64,000 bases of DNA from CADCTM01 sp049671305 (GCA_049671305.1 JBATUR010000005.1:1-64000), one strand, 5' to 3'; counted from the stretch's first letter, positions 1 through 9,457 are shown. The notes: generated by a model not told the origin, from the letters alone. Numbers and translations are program-made.

Positions 1-575
1 TTCTGTTAGATAACCATCAATTGGTGGCACAAAGTATCAAAAATTTGTCATATCTCTACAATGCTCAAGGACGCTACAGTGAAGCAGAACCATTGTATCT
101 GCAAGCATTAGAGTTGACACAACGCCATCTGGGAGATAACCATCCTGACGTGGCACAAAGTCTCAACAATTTGGCATATCTCTACAAATCTCAAGGACGC
201 TACACGGAAGCAGAACCTTTGTATATGCAAGCTTTAGAGTTGAAGCAACGCCATCTTGGAGAAAACCATCCTTCGGTGGCAACCAGTCTCAATAATTTGG
301 CAAGACTCTACTATTCTCAAGGACGCTACGAGAAAGCAGAACCTTTGTATCTGCAAGCATTAGAGTTGAGGCAACGCCTTCTGGGAGATAACCATCCTTT
401 GGTGGCAACCAGTCTCAACAATTTGGCATATCTCTACAAATCTCAAGGACGCTACACAGAAGCAGAACCTTTGTATTTGCAAGCTTTAGAGTTGAGTGAG
501 CGGTTGTTGGGGCTTAATCATCCCAATACTGTTATCTTCCGTGAGAATCTGCAAATTCTGCGTGCGGCGATATAG
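1..575 (+). CDS. Kinesin-light-chain-type TPR protein, 3' end (5' end outside window)
   Basis: The reading frame is open from base 3 with no stop, so the gene begins left of the window; about 190 C-terminal residues are visible. They consist of four and a half 42-residue TPR units of the kinesin light chain type, with the recurring pattern NHPxVAxSLNNLAxLY and SQGRYxEAEPLYLQALEL. In cyanobacteria such arrays usually form the sensor or scaffold end of NB-ARC, CHAT or kinase proteins, but that upstream part cannot be seen here. The array ends in a short capping helix. The repeats are also direct repeats of 126 bp at DNA level, so copy number may vary between strains. The function of the whole protein is unknown. 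Confidence 0.85.
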   Translation, partial: LLDNHQLVAQSIKNLSYLYNAQGRYSEAEPLYLQALELTQRHLGDNHPDVAQSLNNLAYLYKSQGRYTEAEPLYMQALELKQRHLGENHPSVATSLNNLARLYYSQGRYEKAEPLYLQALELRQRLLGDNHPLVATSLNNLAYLYKSQGRYTEAEPLYLQALELSERLLGLNHPNTVIFRENLQILRAAI

Positions 576-679
576 AGGTATCCCAGCAACCCAACACTGA
601 TAGTGGTCATCTGTAGATAAATAGCTACAATAGATTACAGGTTCTACTACGACGTTGGTGACTGCCAATATTGTTTTTT

Positions 680-867
680 GATCTATGTTTGTTCTTAAAA
701 GGGCATTAAGTAGTCTCGTTGCAGTAAACCGGGCTTGTACCCGGAAACTTTAGACGAAACTCAACGATACCCACCTGGCTTGCCAGGTCATAAACTGAGG
801 TAAGACGGCGTTATGGTGAGCCTATAAGATTTTATCCTCCTGTCTTGATAAGACTGGAGGGTTTTTT
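680..867 (+). ncRNA. ssrS: Probable 6S RNA (6Sa)
   Basis: A non-coding stretch of roughly 185 nt lies between the TPR gene and the M16 peptidase gene and ends in a strong intrinsic terminator. It contains a hairpin closed by CCGGG/CCCGG near 728-743, a perfect ACCTGG/CCAGGT hairpin near 773-788, and an outer pairing of GTCTCGTTG with CAACGATAC, giving a long interrupted rod. Size, the rod shape with bulges and the terminal terminator fit cyanobacterial 6S RNA, which binds the RNA polymerase holoenzyme as an open-promoter mimic. The identification is from remembered sequence resemblance and fold, not from a covariance search. The 5' end is approximate. Confidence 0.6.
836..867 (+). terminator. 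Intrinsic terminator of the 6S-like RNA
   Basis: An 11-bp stem with one mismatch (836-846 with 850-860) and a three-base loop is followed by a run of six T. It is a textbook rho-independent terminator on the + strand. It ends 139 bp before the M16 peptidase start, so it most likely ends the small RNA. Confidence 0.85.
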
Positions 868-1006
868 ATATAAAAGGTATCGGGTTGCTCAAATCTGTCA
901 AGACTACCACTTATGAAGTATTTTTAAAATATTGTCTGCATATCACGACATATAACCTTTTTCTAGGTAAGACGTTAATATAAACTTATTTAAATTACTA
1001 TAAAAA

Positions 1007-2296
1007 TTGAGTTCAGAAACATTGTTATCTCAGCCGCTGACTGCTTTAAAATTCCCCGCTCAAATCTACAGGCTAACTAATGGGTTGACGGTTATTCACC
1101 AATACCTACCAGCGACGCCAGTGGTGGTTGTTGATGTTTGGGTACGCGCTGGTGCAATTGTCGAACCTGAGCAATGGTCTGGCATGGCTCACTTCCTAGA
1201 ACACATGATATTTAAAGGTACAGAGCTACTGCCAGCAGGAATGTTTGACTCGGTAATTGAAAGTCGCGGCGGTGTCTCAAATGCGGCGACAAGCCATGAT
1301 TATGCTCATTTTTTCATTGCCACAGCGGCTCAGTATTTAGAAGATACTTTACCAGCTTTGGCTGACTTGCTGCTACATCCAACCATTCCTGACGAAGAGT
1401 TTGGGCGAGAAAGAGATGTGGTTTTAGAAGAAATCCGCTCTTGTTACGATAACCCCGATTGGTTAGGTTTTCAATCCCTGGTAGAAAACGTTTATCAATA
1501 TCACCCCTACGGACGCCCGATTTTGGGAACCGAACTACAATTAAATGAGCGATCGCCTCAAGAAATGCGTTCTTTTCACGCCACGCACTACCAACCGGAA
1601 AATATGACAGTAGTTATTGTTGGTAATGTCGAGCAAGAAACGGCGCTAAATTTAGTTAATAAGTCGTTTCAAAACTTCCCAATTGCGACAGAATGTCCCA
1701 AATTAATCGCCGAAGCTGAACCACCAATTACCGAAATTAGACGCCAAGAGTTGTACTTACCTCGACTTGAACAAGCACGTTTAATGATGGCTTGGATATG
1801 TCCTGGTGTAGATCAATTGCGTGATGCTTATGGTTTAGATTTATTATCAGTGCTGCTTGCTGATGGACGCTCTTCTCGCTTAGTGCGCGAATTACGAGAA
1901 GAAGAAAGATTGGTGCAAAATATTAGTAGTAGTTTTTCACTGCAACGCGATTCTAGCTTATTTACAATTAGCGCTTGCTTAGATACGCAATATCTAGAAG
2001 AAGTTGAGGCATTAATATGCGATCGCTTAAAGCAATTACAAAACACACCCATCTCACCCACAGAACTCAGCCGCTGTCAACGTTTGCTTTGTAATGACTA
2101 TATATTTTCCACCGAAGCGGCAACTCAAATTGCTGGATTATATGGATATTACAATACCATTGCCACAGCCGAAGTTGCCGTTATCTATCCTGAGCAAATT
2201 CAAAAAATTAAATCATCAGATTTGATGCAACTAGCGCAACAATATCTTTCTCCTCATCACTACGCAGTAACAGTACTCAAACCAATGATAGAATGA
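1007..2296 (+). CDS. M16 family zinc metallopeptidase, catalytic subunit
   Basis: This is a 429-residue M16B (mitochondrial-processing-peptidase-like) protein. The inverted zinc motif HFLEH sits at residues 62-66 and the third zinc ligand is Glu142, exactly 76 residues after the second His, so the active site is intact. The start is a TTG codon; the preceding frame gives no ATG and the family N-terminus aligns from here. The next gene encodes a homologue lacking the zinc site, and such pairs form heterodimers in which one partner cuts and the other helps bind substrate. The likely role is degradation or processing of exported or organelle-type peptides; the substrate is unknown. Confidence 0.88.
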   Translation: MSSETLLSQPLTALKFPAQIYRLTNGLTVIHQYLPATPVVVVDVWVRAGAIVEPEQWSGMAHFLEHMIFKGTELLPAGMFDSVIESRGGVSNAATSHDYAHFFIATAAQYLEDTLPALADLLLHPTIPDEEFGRERDVVLEEIRSCYDNPDWLGFQSLVENVYQYHPYGRPILGTELQLNERSPQEMRSFHATHYQPENMTVVIVGNVEQETALNLVNKSFQNFPIATECPKLIAEAEPPITEIRRQELYLPRLEQARLMMAWICPGVDQLRDAYGLDLLSVLLADGRSSRLVRELREEERLVQNISSSFSLQRDSSLFTISACLDTQYLEEVEALICDRLKQLQNTPISPTELSRCQRLLCNDYIFSTEAATQIAGLYGYYNTIATAEVAVIYPEQIQKIKSSDLMQLAQQYLSPHHYAVTVLKPMIE

Positions 2297-2404
2297 TCAC
2301 CCGAACTTTTGAAGTTAAACCTCAACCCATGACTAAATAAACCTCCAGACAAAACGCAGTGTGCCAAACTAATAATTAATAACTAAAAACACAACTAATA
2401 ACTA

Positions 2405-3697
2405 ATGTCCCAAACCATTACCCCACCCAAAAAACCAATCATCCATCGCACCGTACTCAATAACGGCATGGTTGTTATTGCTGTCGAAAATTCCGCCGCC
2501 GATATTATTTCTACTCGTATATTTATCCGCGCTGGTAGTCAGCGAGAGTCAGCAGAAAAATCAGGACTTGCTCATCTTTTATCATCGGTAATTACTAAAG
2601 GCACAACCGAAAAGTCATCCATAGAAATTGCCGAGCAAATTGAGTCTGTGGGCGCCAACCTCAGTGCTGATGCTTCGACTGATTACTTTTTGCTGTCATT
2701 AAAAACCGTTGCCAATGACTGGCAGGAAATATTGCAGTTAGCAGGAGAAATTTTGCGATCGCCTTCTTTCCCCGAAACTGAGGTAGAACTAGAAAAGCAC
2801 CTCACTATCCAAGATATTCGCTCCCAAAAAGAACAGCCCTTCACGATCGCTTTTGAGCAATTGCGGCGGACAATGTATCAAAACCATCCCTACGCCCTCT
2901 CCGTATTGGGAACCGAAGAAACCGTCTCCAACCTCAGTCGCGCTGACTTAGAAGACTTTCATCAAACCTATTTCCGTCCCGACAACATTGTTATTAGCAT
3001 TGCCGGTCGCATCACCCCAGAAGCAGCAGTTGCCCAAATTGAGCGCGTCTTTGGCGACTGGCAGCCTGCTGGAGAGGGCTTAACCCTACCAACCTTACCC
3101 TCCCTCATTGCCCAGCCTTGCCAAGTCACAACAGCCCAAGAAACACAGCAGTCAATTGTGATGCTGGGCTATCTTGCCTGTGCCGTAGAAGATACAGACT
3201 ACACAGCCCTAAAATTGCTTAACACCTACTTGGGTAATGGTCTTTCTAGCCGCTTGTTTGTCGAGTTGCGCGAAAAGCGGGGTTTGGCTTACGATGTCTC
3301 AGCATTTTATCCCACACGCCAGTCCCTGTCTACCTTTGTCGTCTATATAGGAACAGCACCCGAAAACACCCAAACGGCTTTTGATGGTTTAAGCACAGAA
3401 GTTGAGCGTTTGTGTGCCACAGCTTTGAGTGATGAAGAATTACAAACGGCTAAAAATAAGCTACTCGGACAGTATGCACTAGGTAAACAGACAAATGCCC
3501 AGCTTGCTCAAACTTATGGCTGGTATGAAACAATTGGCTTAGGAATTGATTTTGATACCAAATTTCAGCAAAATGTCACGAATGTGACTCCAGAAATGGC
3601 TCAAGCGGTGGCAAAGCGCTACTTCATTGAACCTTATGTTTCGCTGGTTGGACGGGCTGAAGCTATTAATAAGCTGGTATCGACAAGGGAATCATAA
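2405..3697 (+). CDS. M16 family peptidase, non-catalytic partner
   Basis: This 430-residue M16-fold protein has AHLLSS where the active partner has AHFLEH, so the zinc ligands are gone. In contrast, the C-terminal half keeps the Gly-rich stretch SSRLFVELREKRGLAYDV with the Arg/Tyr pair that contacts peptide in M16 heterodimers. It starts at an ATG 108 bp after the catalytic subunit and very probably shares its transcript. The inferred role is substrate binding and closure of the chamber formed with the upstream protein. Confidence 0.87.
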   Translation: MSQTITPPKKPIIHRTVLNNGMVVIAVENSAADIISTRIFIRAGSQRESAEKSGLAHLLSSVITKGTTEKSSIEIAEQIESVGANLSADASTDYFLLSLKTVANDWQEILQLAGEILRSPSFPETEVELEKHLTIQDIRSQKEQPFTIAFEQLRRTMYQNHPYALSVLGTEETVSNLSRADLEDFHQTYFRPDNIVISIAGRITPEAAVAQIERVFGDWQPAGEGLTLPTLPSLIAQPCQVTTAQETQQSIVMLGYLACAVEDTDYTALKLLNTYLGNGLSSRLFVELREKRGLAYDVSAFYPTRQSLSTFVVYIGTAPENTQTAFDGLSTEVERLCATALSDEELQTAKNKLLGQYALGKQTNAQLAQTYGWYETIGLGIDFDTKFQQNVTNVTPEMAQAVAKRYFIEPYVSLVGRAEAINKLVSTRES

Positions 3698-3841
3698 CAG
3701 AAATATTGCTGATCTATTTCTTAGCAAGCACAAGCAAGATACCTTTGCTAAAGTTACCATTGTTTTACTAGACAGTCGCACACACAACACCTTAAACTGC
3801 TGTTATCCAACCAGATAAATAGGTCAGATTAGGTTTATTTA

Positions 3842-4597
3842 ATGAGGAGATATAGTTGGTTTAAATTGAGTGCATTAAGCTTCTTGGCAATTAACTTCAG
3901 TCAGTTGTCAGCAGTTGCGACTAACCATGCAGTTAATCGAGAAATTGTCCAAGCCAATTTAATCAGCATAAACCGACCTGTGCTCAAACTTGGTAGTCAG
4001 GGTACAAATGTTTCTGAGTTGCAAGCAGCGCTAAAATTGTTGGGGTATTTTACAGGTAATGTCAATGGTTTTTATGGAGAAAGTACTGTTAGTGCGGTTT
4101 CTAACTTCCAGCGGGCATCTGGTTTAAATGCTGACGGCATTGCGGGTGTAGCTACTTGGAATCGTCTTTTTCCCAGTGTGCCTACCGCTGCAAAAACTCC
4201 GCCAAGTGTTTCTAGTCGTCGCCAAACTCCAAATAAGCCAGCTTCCGGTTTTCCTGTGCCTTCTTCTTTGCAAAATAATAATCGAGATAACCGTGTTGTT
4301 GTACCGACGGTTGAGACGGTAAACCGCAATACTACCATTACTCCTGCTCCTAGTATCTCGACCGTAGTTAACTCTAGTACAACTCTTGTTAGTTTACCGA
4401 TTTTGAGGCAGGGTATGCGAGGACCTGCAATTGTACAATTGCAAGAAAGATTAAGAAGTCTTGGCTTTTTTTCTAGTTCAAGTGATGGTGTTTTTGGGGA
4501 GCTCACTCAAACTGCAGTTAAAGCTGTTCAAGAAAAGTTTAATCTTGAGCCAGATGGTATTGTTGGGGCAGCAACTTGGAATATATTATTACGTTAG
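3842..4597 (+). CDS. Secreted protein with two peptidoglycan-binding (PGB_1) domains
   Basis: The 251-residue product starts with a Sec-type signal sequence (MRRYSWFKLSALSFLAI, then a cleavable region around residue 27-36). Two PG_binding_1 domains follow, at about residues 48-90 and 185-250, each with the LQxxLxxLGFF...DGxFGExT...V..FQ pattern and ending in A-A-T-W-N. A Pro/Ser/Thr-rich linker of roughly 90 residues separates them. No catalytic domain is present, so it probably anchors to or organises the cell wall. It is expected in the periplasm. Confidence 0.85.
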   Translation: MRRYSWFKLSALSFLAINFSQLSAVATNHAVNREIVQANLISINRPVLKLGSQGTNVSELQAALKLLGYFTGNVNGFYGESTVSAVSNFQRASGLNADGIAGVATWNRLFPSVPTAAKTPPSVSSRRQTPNKPASGFPVPSSLQNNNRDNRVVVPTVETVNRNTTITPAPSISTVVNSSTTLVSLPILRQGMRGPAIVQLQERLRSLGFFSSSSDGVFGELTQTAVKAVQEKFNLEPDGIVGAATWNILLR

Positions 4598-4743
4598 TTT
4601 TGAGAATTGAGTATTGAATGTAGCTCATTTAAATGAGAATTGCTCTAACGTAAGCAATTCATTCTCTATCTAAAGACACAGCGAAAAGCTGCCAAATCTT
4701 TTTATGATGGGCAAGCAAGATTGTCTAAATACATGGTGTTCTT

Positions 4744-5622
4744 ATGAAAATTGCTTACATAATATTAGCTCACAAATATCCAGAACAATTAGGGCGCTTG
4801 GTTTCTCGACTTCAAACTGAAAACACTTCCTTTTTTATTCATATAGACGGAAAAACAGATCAAGAAACTTATGCTCAAATTGTTAATCAGTTGCAGGATA
4901 TACCTTCTGTATATTTTGTGAAGAGACATAAATGTTTTTGGGGACATTTCAATATTGTCAAAGCCACTCTGGAAGGAATTAAGGCTTTGCTCAAGTCAGA
5001 AATTGAATTTGACTATGCCATATTATTATCTGGGCAAGATTATTTAATTAAATCAAATAGCTATTTGTCAGATTTTTTAGTAAAGCATCAAAATCAGGAA
5101 TTTATGGAGTTTTGCTCTCTGCATTCTCCAGAGAACAAATGGTATAAGCAAGGCGGATATTATCAAAGTTTAAAGCGCATAGAATGGTGGCACTTTCATT
5201 ATCGCAGTAAGCATTTGTGTATTCAGAAAGAGCGGCGCTTTCTTCCAGGAATGGAACCTTATGGTGGCTCTCAGTGGTGGTGTCTAAGCAAAAATTGCTT
5301 AAAATATGTTCAGAATTTTACAGAACAAAATCCGGCTTTTGTGAGCTATTTTAAGTATACTTTTATCCCGGATGAGCTATTTTTTCAAACCCTTATTCTC
5401 AACTCTCCTTTCAAAGATCAGGTAATTAATGATGATTTAAGATATGTTGATTGGGATAACCCTAACCCAAATGCTCCGGCAACGTTGCTTAAAGATGATT
5501 TTGAAAAGCTTAAGTCTTCTTCAAAATTATTTGCCAGAAAGTTTGATATGACTAGAGATACAGAGATCCTAAATTTGATTGATCAGCAGATTTTAGGTAT
5601 GGATAGCAAACAAGTTGTATAA
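4744..5622 (+). CDS. GT14 family glycosyltransferase (core-2/I-branching type)
   Basis: The 292-residue protein has the N-terminus MKIAYIILAHKYPEQLGRLV and the pattern FFIHIDGKTD and YAILLSGQDYLIKSN. These are hallmarks of family 14 beta-1,6-N-acetylglucosaminyltransferase-like enzymes. There is no signal peptide or membrane segment, consistent with a cytosolic bacterial member acting on a lipid-linked or polysaccharide acceptor. The gene stands alone and upstream and downstream spacing is wide. Acceptor and donor sugar cannot be inferred. Confidence 0.82.
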   Translation: MKIAYIILAHKYPEQLGRLVSRLQTENTSFFIHIDGKTDQETYAQIVNQLQDIPSVYFVKRHKCFWGHFNIVKATLEGIKALLKSEIEFDYAILLSGQDYLIKSNSYLSDFLVKHQNQEFMEFCSLHSPENKWYKQGGYYQSLKRIEWWHFHYRSKHLCIQKERRFLPGMEPYGGSQWWCLSKNCLKYVQNFTEQNPAFVSYFKYTFIPDELFFQTLILNSPFKDQVINDDLRYVDWDNPNPNAPATLLKDDFEKLKSSSKLFARKFDMTRDTEILNLIDQQILGMDSKQVV

Positions 5623-6011
5623 GTATAAAGCTTATTTAAACAAGTATTGCAGCTACTTAATTAGAATACCTAATTACCATGACTAGTAGAAGAAAACGTT
5701 TCTTGTCTTTCTTAGCTATTCTCTGAGGTTGGCAGGCAGTTGTTGGTTAACTACCTTAACTGCTTAATTTACTTTGTCTGTTGATAAAGGTCAATCTTGG
5801 GACGTAGTTGATAATACCTTTCTAGATAGAGCCATGTTTATGTAAAATCGCGGTATCTTAATTATCACAACTCAAACATAACAAGTTTAGCCTAGCTTAT
5901 TTGACACAAAACTTAAATTTGTTGCTAACTAAAGAGTAACTGGTTGAGATTTTGGTTAATAAAAGGCTTTTTAATAATAAAACTAATTTTGTAAAAATCA
6001 GGTTTAAGTAT
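5623..6011. other. Intergenic region, nothing certain
   Basis: This 389-bp AT-rich stretch lies between the glycosyltransferase gene and a small membrane protein gene. I see no convincing open frame, strong hairpin or tRNA. A TTG codon at 5952 is in frame with the downstream gene, but the ATG at 6012 is the better start. Confidence 0.5.
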
Positions 6012-6272
6012 ATGAATATCCAAAAAAGCAGATTACTTGAAGATAGCAATAATACAAGTACATTTAGTCAACTCACTAATCATTCTGCAACAAACATAAA
6101 ATCTTCAACTCAAGCTCTCAAAAATATTGTAGCTGAACGTAAAAAAGGCGGCAACAAATTACTATTTGGACTTACGGTGACGATTTTAACTATGATTATG
6201 GGGGGTTCAATATTTTTTGCCATTAACCAATACCAACCGCCTAATACATCTGAGTTCTTTGTTGTTGAGTAA
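6012..6272 (+). CDS. Small single-span membrane protein of unknown function
   Basis: The 86-residue product starts at the ATG at 6012. It has a polar Ser/Thr/Asn-rich N-terminal half, a positively charged stretch (AERKKGGNK) and then one hydrophobic helix at about residues 51-71, followed by a short acidic tail. The positive residues before the helix predict an N-in, C-out topology. I do not recognise the family. Coding is supported mainly by the clean transmembrane pattern. Confidence 0.5.
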   Translation: MNIQKSRLLEDSNNTSTFSQLTNHSATNIKSSTQALKNIVAERKKGGNKLLFGLTVTILTMIMGGSIFFAINQYQPPNTSEFFVVE

Positions 6273-6781
6273 TACTTAAGTTAAAAAGCCTTTTAGTGTT
6301 TACTTATAAATTTTTATGAGCTAGCTCTAAAAAGAAAAATCAAAAAGCTCCTCAGCAATTAATCTGAGCAAATCTAGCAATGATTCACACAAAATAAAAC
6401 CAGGCAATTAGCGGTAAATCTATACTGCTAATCGTTTTTGGCAACTTAAAATTGAGTTGCTCCTGCGGCAGGGTGGAACTTTTTATTTCCAATGCTACTA
6501 AGAGAAACTTAAGTATAATGACGGAATAAAAATATGGCTAACTCAGCATAAACTCAACCAAACCACAAAAGTATAATCTTTACAAAGTTAAACATAAAAC
6601 CAAATCATAAATGCTTTAATTTTTCACCCCTCTATTGATAGAAATAAGATTTATTTCTCTTGGGTGATGTAATTTATACCAGAAAAACCTACAAAGTAGA
6701 TATCAGCACCGAACCGAATAAAAAAGTCTTCGTGGTGTTGCCAAATAAATGAAAAACTATACCTCTTAGGAGTGACGACAA
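6273..6781. other. Intergenic region with one terminator-like hairpin
   Basis: This 509-bp AT-rich region holds an inverted repeat (ATTAGCGG at 6407-6414 with CTGCTAAT at 6425-6432) followed by five T. It could terminate the small membrane protein transcript. The stretch up to 6781 must contain the promoter of the stress protein gene, whose AGGAG sequence lies near 6768, but I cannot pick -35/-10 boxes with confidence. Confidence 0.5.
6405..6438 (+). terminator. Probable intrinsic terminator
   Basis: An 8-bp stem with one mismatch and a 10-base loop is followed by a T-run at 6434-6438. It lies 135 bp after the stop codon of the small membrane protein gene. Confidence 0.5.
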
Positions 6782-8704
6782 ATGGTTTTAGGACAACACA
6801 AAAGAGCTGTAGGTGTTTTTTCAACTCGAAGAGAAGCCGAATTAGCTCTCAGAGAGCTGAAAGACTCTAATTTTGCGATGGACAGAGTTTCTGTAATCGC
6901 TCAAGATGCAGACGACGTAGGTAATATGGCGGGTGCTGATGTTCGTGACGACATCCGAGACTCAGACGATAACAAAGCCGATGAAGGCGCCAAAGCTGGT
7001 GCAGTCACAGGTGGTGCATTAGGCGGCTTGACTGGCTTATTGGTTGGTTTGGGAAGCTTGGCAATTCCCGGCGTTGGACCAATAATGTTGGCTGGTGCAA
7101 CTGCAACTGCTATTGCGACAACCGTGGCAGGAGGAGCAATTGGCGCTGCGGCAGGTAGTCTTTTGGGCGCATTAATTGGTCTAGGAATCCCTGAAGACGA
7201 AGCCAGAAACTATAATGAGCGCATTTCCAGAGGACATTATCTGGTAATGATCGAAGGCTCAGACGCAGAAATTGCCCGTGCTCAATCCATCCTGAGTCGC
7301 GGTGGTGTAGAAGATTGGGCAATTTACGATATTCCGAATCCTGGAGGCACCAACCCAGCTTATGCAACCGGCGTCGCCACAGCCGCCGCTACTGCTGGCA
7401 CAACCCGCCGTACGACAGGTACAGGTCGCAAAAGACGTGCAATTGGTGTCTTTTCCCACCGCCGCGATGCCGAAGCCGCAATTCGGGACTTGCGAGATAG
7501 TGGCTTTGACATGAACCAAATGTCCCTAATTGGCAAAGATGTACAGAGTGGTACAGCCGCAGGCAGCAACGAGATCAAAACCGGCAACAAAGCCGATGAA
7601 GGCGCCAAAGCAGGTGCAGCCACAGGTGGTGCATTAGGCGGTTTAACTGGCTTATTAGTCGGTTTAGGCGCATTAGCAATTCCCGGCGTCGGTCCTGTAA
7701 TTGCAGGTGGTGCATTGGCAACAGCATTGGCGACAACCGCAGCAGGTGGTGCAATTGGTGCCGCAGCAGGTGGTTTAACTGGTGCATTAGTCGGCTTAGG
7801 TATTCCCGAAGACCGTGCCCGCTTCTATAATGATCGATTTAACCGGGGTGACTATCTGGTGATGGTCGATGCTATGGATGACGAAATCCACACTGCTCAC
7901 GCCATCTTAAACCGTCATGGTATTCAAGACTGGGGCGTCTACGACTACTCAGATGATCATGACCGTAGCTATGACACAACATCAAATCGTGTTCCTACAG
8001 GCGTTGCCGCAGGTACTGGTAGTAATAGCCGCTATCACCGTGCAGTTGGTGTTTTCCCACACCGCCGCGATGCTGAAACTGCGATGCGAGAATTACGAGA
8101 TGCTGGCTTCAATATGAATCAAATCTCCTTAGTTGGCAAAGACGATCGCGGTAATACCAGTTCATCTGGCAGTCTGACAGACAAAACTAAAACTGATGAA
8201 GGCGCCAAAGCTGGTGCAGCGACAGGTGGTGCATTAGGCGGTTTAACTGGCTTATTAGTCGGCTTAGGTGCTTTAGCAATTCCCGGCGTCGGTCCTGTAA
8301 TTGCAGGTGGTGCATTGGCAACAGCCTTGGCGACAACCGCAGCAGGTGGTGCAATTGGTGCCGCAGCAGGTGGTTTAACTGGTGCATTAGTCGGCTTAGG
8401 TATTCCTGATGACCGTGCTCGTTTTTATAGCGATCGCGTTAACCACGGTGACTATCTGGTGATGGTTGATGGTACAGAATCGGAAATTTTGCAAGCAGAA
8501 ACCATTTTGAGCCGTCGTGGTATTCAAAACTGGGCAATTTTTGATGCACCAGATCAGGGTAATCGTATGGGAAGCACTACAACTACGGCAACTCGTAACG
8601 TGACTAGCACTACATCAACGGTAGACACGAGCCGTGCTGATTATCAAGTAGTTGACAACACTCCGGAAGTTGTAATTATTGACAAGCGCAACCAAACTAT
8701 CTAG
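6782..8704 (+). CDS. Three-fold repeated YflT-like general stress protein with glycine-zipper segments
   Basis: The 640-residue protein is built from three copies of one module of about 200 residues (around 5-180, 218-390 and 423-600). Each begins with a YflT/general-stress-17M-like alpha-beta unit (RAVGVFSxRRxAExAxRELRDxxF). An acidic linker DEGAKAGA and a long Gly/Ala zipper (GGALGGLTGLLVGLG and GAIGAAAG) follow, and the module closes with YLVMxxxxxxEIxxAxxILxRxGIxxW. The zippers could insert in or lie on a membrane. An AGGAG Shine-Dalgarno sequence precedes the ATG. Copies two and three are almost identical in DNA, unlike copy one. The next gene encodes a BON lipoprotein, and both types are typical of osmotic or envelope stress, though function here is inferred. 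Confidence 0.8.
   Translation: MVLGQHKRAVGVFSTRREAELALRELKDSNFAMDRVSVIAQDADDVGNMAGADVRDDIRDSDDNKADEGAKAGAVTGGALGGLTGLLVGLGSLAIPGVGPIMLAGATATAIATTVAGGAIGAAAGSLLGALIGLGIPEDEARNYNERISRGHYLVMIEGSDAEIARAQSILSRGGVEDWAIYDIPNPGGTNPAYATGVATAAATAGTTRRTTGTGRKRRAIGVFSHRRDAEAAIRDLRDSGFDMNQMSLIGKDVQSGTAAGSNEIKTGNKADEGAKAGAATGGALGGLTGLLVGLGALAIPGVGPVIAGGALATALATTAAGGAIGAAAGGLTGALVGLGIPEDRARFYNDRFNRGDYLVMVDAMDDEIHTAHAILNRHGIQDWGVYDYSDDHDRSYDTTSNRVPTGVAAGTGSNSRYHRAVGVFPHRRDAETAMRELRDAGFNMNQISLVGKDDRGNTSSSGSLTDKTKTDEGAKAGAATGGALGGLTGLLVGLGALAIPGVGPVIAGGALATALATTAAGGAIGAAAGGLTGALVGLGIPDDRARFYSDRVNHGDYLVMVDGTESEILQAETILSRRGIQNWAIFDAPDQGNRMGSTTTTATRNVTSTTSTVDTSRADYQVVDNTPEVVIIDKRNQTI
7591..8410 (+). repeat. Near-identical internal duplication in the stress protein gene
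   Basis: The stretches of about 210 bp starting near 7600 and near 8205 are about 600 bp apart. They differ at only a handful of positions, whereas the matching stretch near 6980 is clearly diverged. This pattern suggests recent duplication or ongoing gene conversion between modules two and three. Confidence 0.85.
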
Positions 8705-8813
8705 GATTAATTGGCTTTCAATACTTGCTGGAGCAGGCTAAATAATTACTCTTATAACTTGCTCCTTTGTTGCTTTTTTGTTCCTTGACCGTTCTTTTAA
8801 AAGAACTAAAAAC

Positions 8814-9281
8814 GTGAAAAAAATTACGACTCTTTTATTACTCAGTGGCGGTTTATTATTCGGTGCAGTTGCTTGCACTGATGCGGCAAAAACTAGTGCA
8901 GATGCTCCCGATACAACTAATCAAGCTGCTGTCGAAACGCCAAAAGCAGGTGAAGTTAAGGAAACTAAAGAAGATGCACAAAGCGAACTTCGCCGAAAGC
9001 AGCTTAATTCTGATATCAGAGCGCGTGAAGAGCGAAATAATGCTCTAAATGATGGTGATGCCAAAGGTCGCTCAGATGACAATCTTCAAAGTGAAGTCCG
9101 CAGTAAGCTAGAGGCAAATATTCCTGGCGGTCTACTGACTGTTAAATCGGAAAATGCCATGATAACTGTAGAAGGAACTGTCCCTAAGCAAGACCAGTTA
9201 GCGAAGATTGAGCCTTTAGCTAAACAAATTAAAGGTGTTAAAGGAGTAGATGTCAAGGCGAGTGTTGCTGCACCTAAATAA
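8814..9281 (+). CDS. BON-domain lipoprotein
   Basis: I start this gene at the GTG at 8814, giving a 155-residue protein whose N-terminus MKKITTLLLLSGGLLFGAVAC is a lipoprotein signal with a lipobox ending in Cys. A charged, Lys/Glu/Asp-rich stretch follows. A C-terminal BON domain (about residues 95-150) ends with the pattern AMITVEGTVPKQ...LAKQIKGVKGVDV. BON domains bind membranes or other BON domains and occur in periplasmic stress proteins. The gene lies 109 bp after the stress protein gene on the same strand and may be co-expressed with it. Confidence 0.8.
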   Translation: MKKITTLLLLSGGLLFGAVACTDAAKTSADAPDTTNQAAVETPKAGEVKETKEDAQSELRRKQLNSDIRAREERNNALNDGDAKGRSDDNLQSEVRSKLEANIPGGLLTVKSENAMITVEGTVPKQDQLAKIEPLAKQIKGVKGVDVKASVAAPK

Positions 9282-9365
9282 GTAGAAGGGATTTTGAAGC
9301 TGTTTTTATCTAAATCAGCTTTCATCAGTGGTCTAAATCCATATAAACCACAAATTTAAATAATT

Positions 9366-9400
9366 AGCCTGTTACTTCGTGATGGTGACAGGCTATTTTT
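9366..9400 (+). terminator. Intrinsic terminator after the BON lipoprotein gene
   Basis: A perfect 7-bp stem (AGCCTGT at 9366-9372 with ACAGGCT at 9388-9394) is followed by ATTTTTATT. It lies 85 bp after the stop codon. Confidence 0.75.
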
Positions 9401-9457
9401 ATTGAGGAAGTAGTTGTTACTCTTTAAGGGTTTGTTACCGCAAAACAATTACAACCT

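Noticed and set aside
1..520. Tandem 126-bp repeats as a possible satellite or CRISPR
   Set aside because: They encode kinesin-light-chain-type TPRs without interruption.
576..679. tRNA gene next to the 6S-like RNA
   Set aside because: No cloverleaf, T-loop GGTTCRANYCC or acceptor stem could be found.
7110..7787. Long open frames opposite the stress protein gene
   Set aside because: They are His/Leu-rich or Ala-rich mirror translations of the Gly/Ala zipper codons and have no RBS or homologues I recognise.
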